From assembly GCA_963422415.1 (NCBI GenBank), contig OY729430.1:124001-188000 (forward strand): DNA of 64,000 bases. The letters run 5' to 3'. The notes under the pieces are model-generated. The model did not search any database and was not told where the DNA came from. It saw nothing but the letters and a program-made list of their open reading frames with translations. The position numbers and the translations under genes were made by a program. This document shows, in pieces, positions 61,267 through 64,000 of the stretch. Position 1 is the first letter of the stretch, and every line of letters starts with the position of its first letter. This DNA is from Bin34 sp963422415 (lineage in GTDB: Bacteria; Chloroflexota; Anaerolineae; Caldilineales; Caldilineaceae).

Positions 61267-62405
61267 AGCTTGCGGTCCATCGCCTTCTTGAGGACTTCCA
61301 GCGTCTCCCGGGCCGCCTTGGGCCAGGAGAACCGTTTCACATTCTCGTAGCCCTTGCGAACGAGCTCCTGACGCAACGCCTCGTCTTCGCTGAGACGCAG
61401 CATGGCCGCAGCGATGTCCTCTTCGTCTTCCGGATCCACCAGCAGGGCCGCGTCACCGGCCACTTCCGGCAAGGAGGAATGGCGAGAAGTCATGACAGGC
61501 GCCCCCGCGAACTGGGCTTCCAATACGGGCAGTCCAAATCCTTCATGCAAGGAAGGATAGCAAAAGAACTGGGCTCCCGCGTATAGGGCGGCCGCTTCGT
61601 CCTCATCCACGTATCCCAGCATGTGAATGCGATCTGCCGCCGGTGAATGACGGGCCGCGCCCGCGATTGTCTCGCTCAGCCAACCCAGCTGTCCGGCCAA
61701 CACCAGATCCAGATCCAGATTCCGAGTCTGCACCAATCGGGTGTAGCTGTGGATCAGTCGCTCCACGTTCTTGCGAGGCTGCAATGTGCTGAGGAACAGC
61801 ATGTAGGGACGGGTCACTCCCAGGGAGGCGCGGCAGGCGGCGCTCTGGTCCGCCAAGGGACGGCGCCACACGCCTCCCGCGTGAACCACGTCCAGCCTGG
61901 ATGCCTGGGCTCCATACCACCGCGTCAGGTCCGCACGGGTGGATTCGCTGAGGCATATCAGGCGTGTGGCCCGGCGCACGGCATAGCGCGTGGACCATTG
62001 CAGATAGAATCGCTGCCGCCGCGTATGCGCCTTGGGGAAATACTCGTAACCCAAGTCATGGACCGTCATCACGGCAGGCGGTCCCGACCTCGATGACCAA
62101 GCGAAAGGCAGCACATGAGCGGGCACGAACAGCAGATCGGGGGGCTGGCGACGCATCTCTCCGGCCAGTGCGCGGTGCGTCCACAGGCGTACCCGCGGCA
62201 ACACGCGCACCGTGACATGAGACGCCTGGAGCCAAGGAAACGTCCCGGCTCCGGGCTCCTGGTCCACATACAGCAGCCACTCGTATTCCGGTGCCTCGTC
62301 CAAGGCCAACAGCGCCGTCAGGATATGGCAAGCATAGTTTTCCGTGCCGGTGGGCCGGATTTGCAGACAACGGGATGCATCCACGCCAATTTGTCGCCGA
62401 GACAT
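61263..62405 (-). CDS. Family 4 glycosyltransferase
   Basis: A 380-residue GT-B fold glycosyltransferase. The N-terminal domain begins GVDASRCLQIRPTGTENYACHI, a GTP-TENY type donor group; the C-terminal domain contains YMLFLSTLQPRKNVERLIHSY and PSLHEGFGLPVLEAQFAGAPVMTS with the EX7E pair (E in HEGF, E in VLEA), and DPEDEEDIAAAM. It probably adds a mannosyl or related residue to a lipid-linked intermediate or glycan. It is co-translated with the downstream WecG-like gene (4-nt overlap). Confidence 0.9.
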   Translation of the reverse strand: MSRRQIGVDASRCLQIRPTGTENYACHILTALLALDEAPEYEWLLYVDQEPGAGTFPWLQASHVTVRVLPRVRLWTHRALAGEMRRQPPDLLFVPAHVLPFAWSSRSGPPAVMTVHDLGYEYFPKAHTRRQRFYLQWSTRYAVRRATRLICLSESTRADLTRWYGAQASRLDVVHAGGVWRRPLADQSAACRASLGVTRPYMLFLSTLQPRKNVERLIHSYTRLVQTRNLDLDLVLAGQLGWLSETIAGAARHSPAADRIHMLGYVDEDEAAALYAGAQFFCYPSLHEGFGLPVLEAQFAGAPVMTSRHSSLPEVAGDAALLVDPEDEEDIAAAMLRLSEDEALRQELVRKGYENVKRFSWPKAARETLEVLKKAMDRKL

Positions 62406-62421
62406 TGAGGTACAGACCGGT

Positions 62422-63045
62422 TCAGGCGGCCAGAAACTCCCTGACCGTCATGGCCAACGACCCGGAGCGCACGATCTGTATGTCCTCCCCTGTCACCTTG
62501 ACGATGGCGCTGGGTTGGCTCTCCGGAGAAGGGCCGGCATCCACTATAAGGGGAATGCGACCCTGCAGCTGCCTGTACACCTCCTGAGCATGGTGGCAGT
62601 CGGGCTGCCCGGATACGTTGGCGCTGGTTGTGGCCAGCGGCCCCGTCCGGCAAGCGATTTCCCGAAAGACTGGATGGTCCACCACCCGTACAGCCACGGT
62701 ATCCCCTCCTGCCAGCAGGACAGCGGGCAGATGCGGCTGTGCCGGCAAGATGATGGTCAGTGGTCCTGGCCAGAAACGCGCGGCCAAGGCTGCGGCCAAC
62801 TCCGAATGGAAAGGGCGGGCGATCTGAGGCAGTTGCTCCGCGGCACCCAGCAGAACGGGTATGGCCTTGGTGAACGGCCTCCCTTTGACCCGGTACAGGG
62901 CCTTTATGCCCGCGGCGTTGTCATGAGGACAGGAGAGCCCATAGACGGTGTCAGTAGGCAGGGCGATGGGCAACCGTGCAGCGAAGGCGCGGTGCACATG
63001 GTCCATGATGTGCTCGTCTGCAATGGGCAACAATTGTGTTTCCAT
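62422..63045 (-). CDS. Threonylcarbamoyl-AMP synthase (TsaC/Sua5/YrdC family)
   Basis: Enzyme for the first step of t6A tRNA modification, 207 residues from ATG 63045. The motif PTDTVYGL (residues 30-37), KGRPFTKAIPVLLG and TSANVSGQPD in the last third are family signatures. It has no C-terminal Sua5 extension, so it is the short TsaC type. The upstream codons of the open frame are low-complexity and were not used; GGAAGG precedes the chosen start. It is followed by the glycosyltransferase genes 17 nt away. Confidence 0.9.
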   Translation of the reverse strand: METQLLPIADEHIMDHVHRAFAARLPIALPTDTVYGLSCPHDNAAGIKALYRVKGRPFTKAIPVLLGAAEQLPQIARPFHSELAAALAARFWPGPLTIILPAQPHLPAVLLAGGDTVAVRVVDHPVFREIACRTGPLATTSANVSGQPDCHHAQEVYRQLQGRIPLIVDAGPSPESQPSAIVKVTGEDIQIVRSGSLAMTVREFLAA

Positions 63046-63146
63046 CCTGCCTTCCCCCGGGAGAACGAAGACGGGGCATATACCATGGTAGCACTCGGCG
63101 CCTGTCTGGGGTGCAGAGCCTAACCGAAAGATTCGGCGATTTGCCC

Positions 63147-63152
63147 TATAAT
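63147..63152 (+). promoter_or_regulatory. -10 box upstream of the right-edge membrane protein gene
   Basis: Consensus TATAAT, 13 bp before an in-frame GTG (63165) with GAAGG just upstream of it and 58 bp before the ATG at 63210. The -35 region is poor. Confidence 0.45.
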
Positions 63153-63209
63153 AACGAAGGCTTGGTGCCAACGACAATCAGGCCCACGTTCCGCACCCCT
63201 TTTGGGCAC

Positions 63210-64000
63210 ATGTTGCAGAAGCACTCTCGACTGGCCGTCCTAGTCCTGTCCGGATCCCTGATCGGAGGGGGCCTCCTGCTGATTCTCATGAACTTGAATT
63301 GGCTGGACTTTGTCTCGCCGCAAATCGAGTATGCCCTGTCCGGAGTGTTATTGGCCGGGGGCATTGCCTTTGCTTGGTTCTATGTGGCCAACCGCGCCAG
63401 CTGGTGGCAGCTCATCCCCTCCTTTACCTGCCTCTCACTGGCCGCCATGCTGTACATGACTACGCTGACCAGTTTCAATCCGCGGCTCAGCGCCGCCGTC
63501 TTGCTGTGGGGCATGGCCCTCAGCTTTCTGCTGGTCTATGTCACGGATCCCCGCGACCGCTGGTGGGGGGTGGTGATGGCGGGCTTGATGTCTGTGCTGG
63601 GCCTGACCACCTACCTCAGCAGTTCCGTCATCGCCATTGAACTACTGGGCGGGATCCTCTTCGGGGGCCTGGGCTTGGTTTTCCTCTATCTCTTCCTACA
63701 GGGAGACAAGAGCCATTTCTGGTGGGCCCCCATTCCGGGCTTTGTCATGTTGCTCTACGGACTGTTCGCCTTCATGAACACGCGTTCCGAACCTTGGCTG
63801 GCAGACTGGCAGATCTGGTGGCCCGGCATACTGGTGGCATTGGGCATTTTCGTCATCGTCAGCGCCTACCTCTTTCCCCGCATGTACCGCTTCTCTCCTC
63901 TGGGATCCCGGGCCGGCCAAGAAGAAGAGGAAAACGCGACCCCGATGCGTAGCACTCCCGACGTGCTGATGGAAAGCGAAGGCTCAACGCCTGGATCCAC
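63210..64000 (+). CDS. Polytopic membrane protein of unknown function (3' end outside the window)
   Basis: An open frame from 63210 to the right edge, 263 full codons with no stop, so the gene is truncated by the window. About seven membrane helices are visible, spaced across the first 230 residues (for example LAVLVLSGSLIGGGLLLILM, LSGVLLAGGIAFAWFYVA, LGGILFGGLGLVFLYLFLQ, IWWPGILVALGIFVIVSAYL), followed by an acidic hydrophilic tail (AGQEEEENATP). A GTG at 63165 would add 15 residues and has a better Shine-Dalgarno site. The protein is not recognised. It is divergent from the TsaC gene. Confidence 0.8.
   Translation, partial: MLQKHSRLAVLVLSGSLIGGGLLLILMNLNWLDFVSPQIEYALSGVLLAGGIAFAWFYVANRASWWQLIPSFTCLSLAAMLYMTTLTSFNPRLSAAVLLWGMALSFLLVYVTDPRDRWWGVVMAGLMSVLGLTTYLSSSVIAIELLGGILFGGLGLVFLYLFLQGDKSHFWWAPIPGFVMLLYGLFAFMNTRSEPWLADWQIWWPGILVALGIFVIVSAYLFPRMYRFSPLGSRAGQEEEENATPMRSTPDVLMESEGSTPGS

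Noticed and set aside
1..64000. CRISPR arrays, insertion sequences, phage genes or integration sites
   Set aside because: No regularly spaced direct repeats, transposase or integrase motifs, or tRNA-flanked duplication were seen; the single tRNA-Leu has no repeated 3' end nearby.

Overview
The window is a gene-dense, moderately GC-rich bacterial chromosome segment with about 50 protein genes, one tRNA, and no insertion sequence, phage gene or CRISPR array that I could see. Shine-Dalgarno sites, sigma70-type promoters and intrinsic terminators are recognisable. ClpC, LysM/YkuD envelope proteins, many binding-protein lipoproteins, sulfatases, Gfo/Idh oxidoreductases and a PhyH dioxygenase together are reminiscent of Chloroflexota (Caldilineae/Anaerolineae-like lineages). 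That placement is an inference from gene content and no marker gene here decides it.

Layout. 1-1075 holds little apart from a doubtful secreted ORF. 1076-7817 is a carbohydrate import and cleavage operon: a sugar-binding lipoprotein, two permeases, a DUF624-like membrane protein and a GH116 glycosidase, with no ATPase gene. 7818-8745 is a gene-poor gap ending in the terminator of a PhyH dioxygenase gene. 9701-14130 (minus) is a MacAB-like operon: adaptor, ATPase, FtsX-type permease and an SH3 lipoprotein. 14402-19648 carries an HIBADH-family dehydrogenase, clpC with a near-consensus promoter, and on the plus strand an endonuclease Q homologue. 19851-26538 (minus) is a complete oligopeptide-type ABC operon with an extra small membrane protein. 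27019-30366 carries an S1-domain protein, RidA and an MFS exporter.

30315-47086 is the most distinctive region and looks like a sulfated, arabinose-containing glycan utilisation locus. It has GH127 and GH51 arabinofuranosidases, three Cys-type sulfatases, an anaerobic sulfatase-maturating radical SAM enzyme, a DapA/NanA-type aldolase, two Gfo/Idh dehydrogenases, an ABC-2 transporter, a tandem pair of 2[4Fe-4S] ferredoxins and a PIG-L deacetylase. None of the sulfatases or glycosidases shows a signal peptide, so import before intracellular desulfation and debranching is the likely scheme. The 1076-7817 transporter is one possible importer.

47234-64000 is envelope and housekeeping: a LysM-L,D-transpeptidase with a palindrome over its -10 box, tRNA-Leu(UAA), MltG, three nucleotide-sugar SDR enzymes including Gmd and an Rmd-like reductase, a stand-alone DUF4062-like protein, a VOC protein, a Nudix hydrolase, PheT, RNase Z, a YfcE-type phosphoesterase, a LysM lipoprotein, a WecG/TagA glycosyltransferase, a GT4 glycosyltransferase, a TsaC/Sua5 enzyme, and a polytopic membrane protein cut off by the window end.
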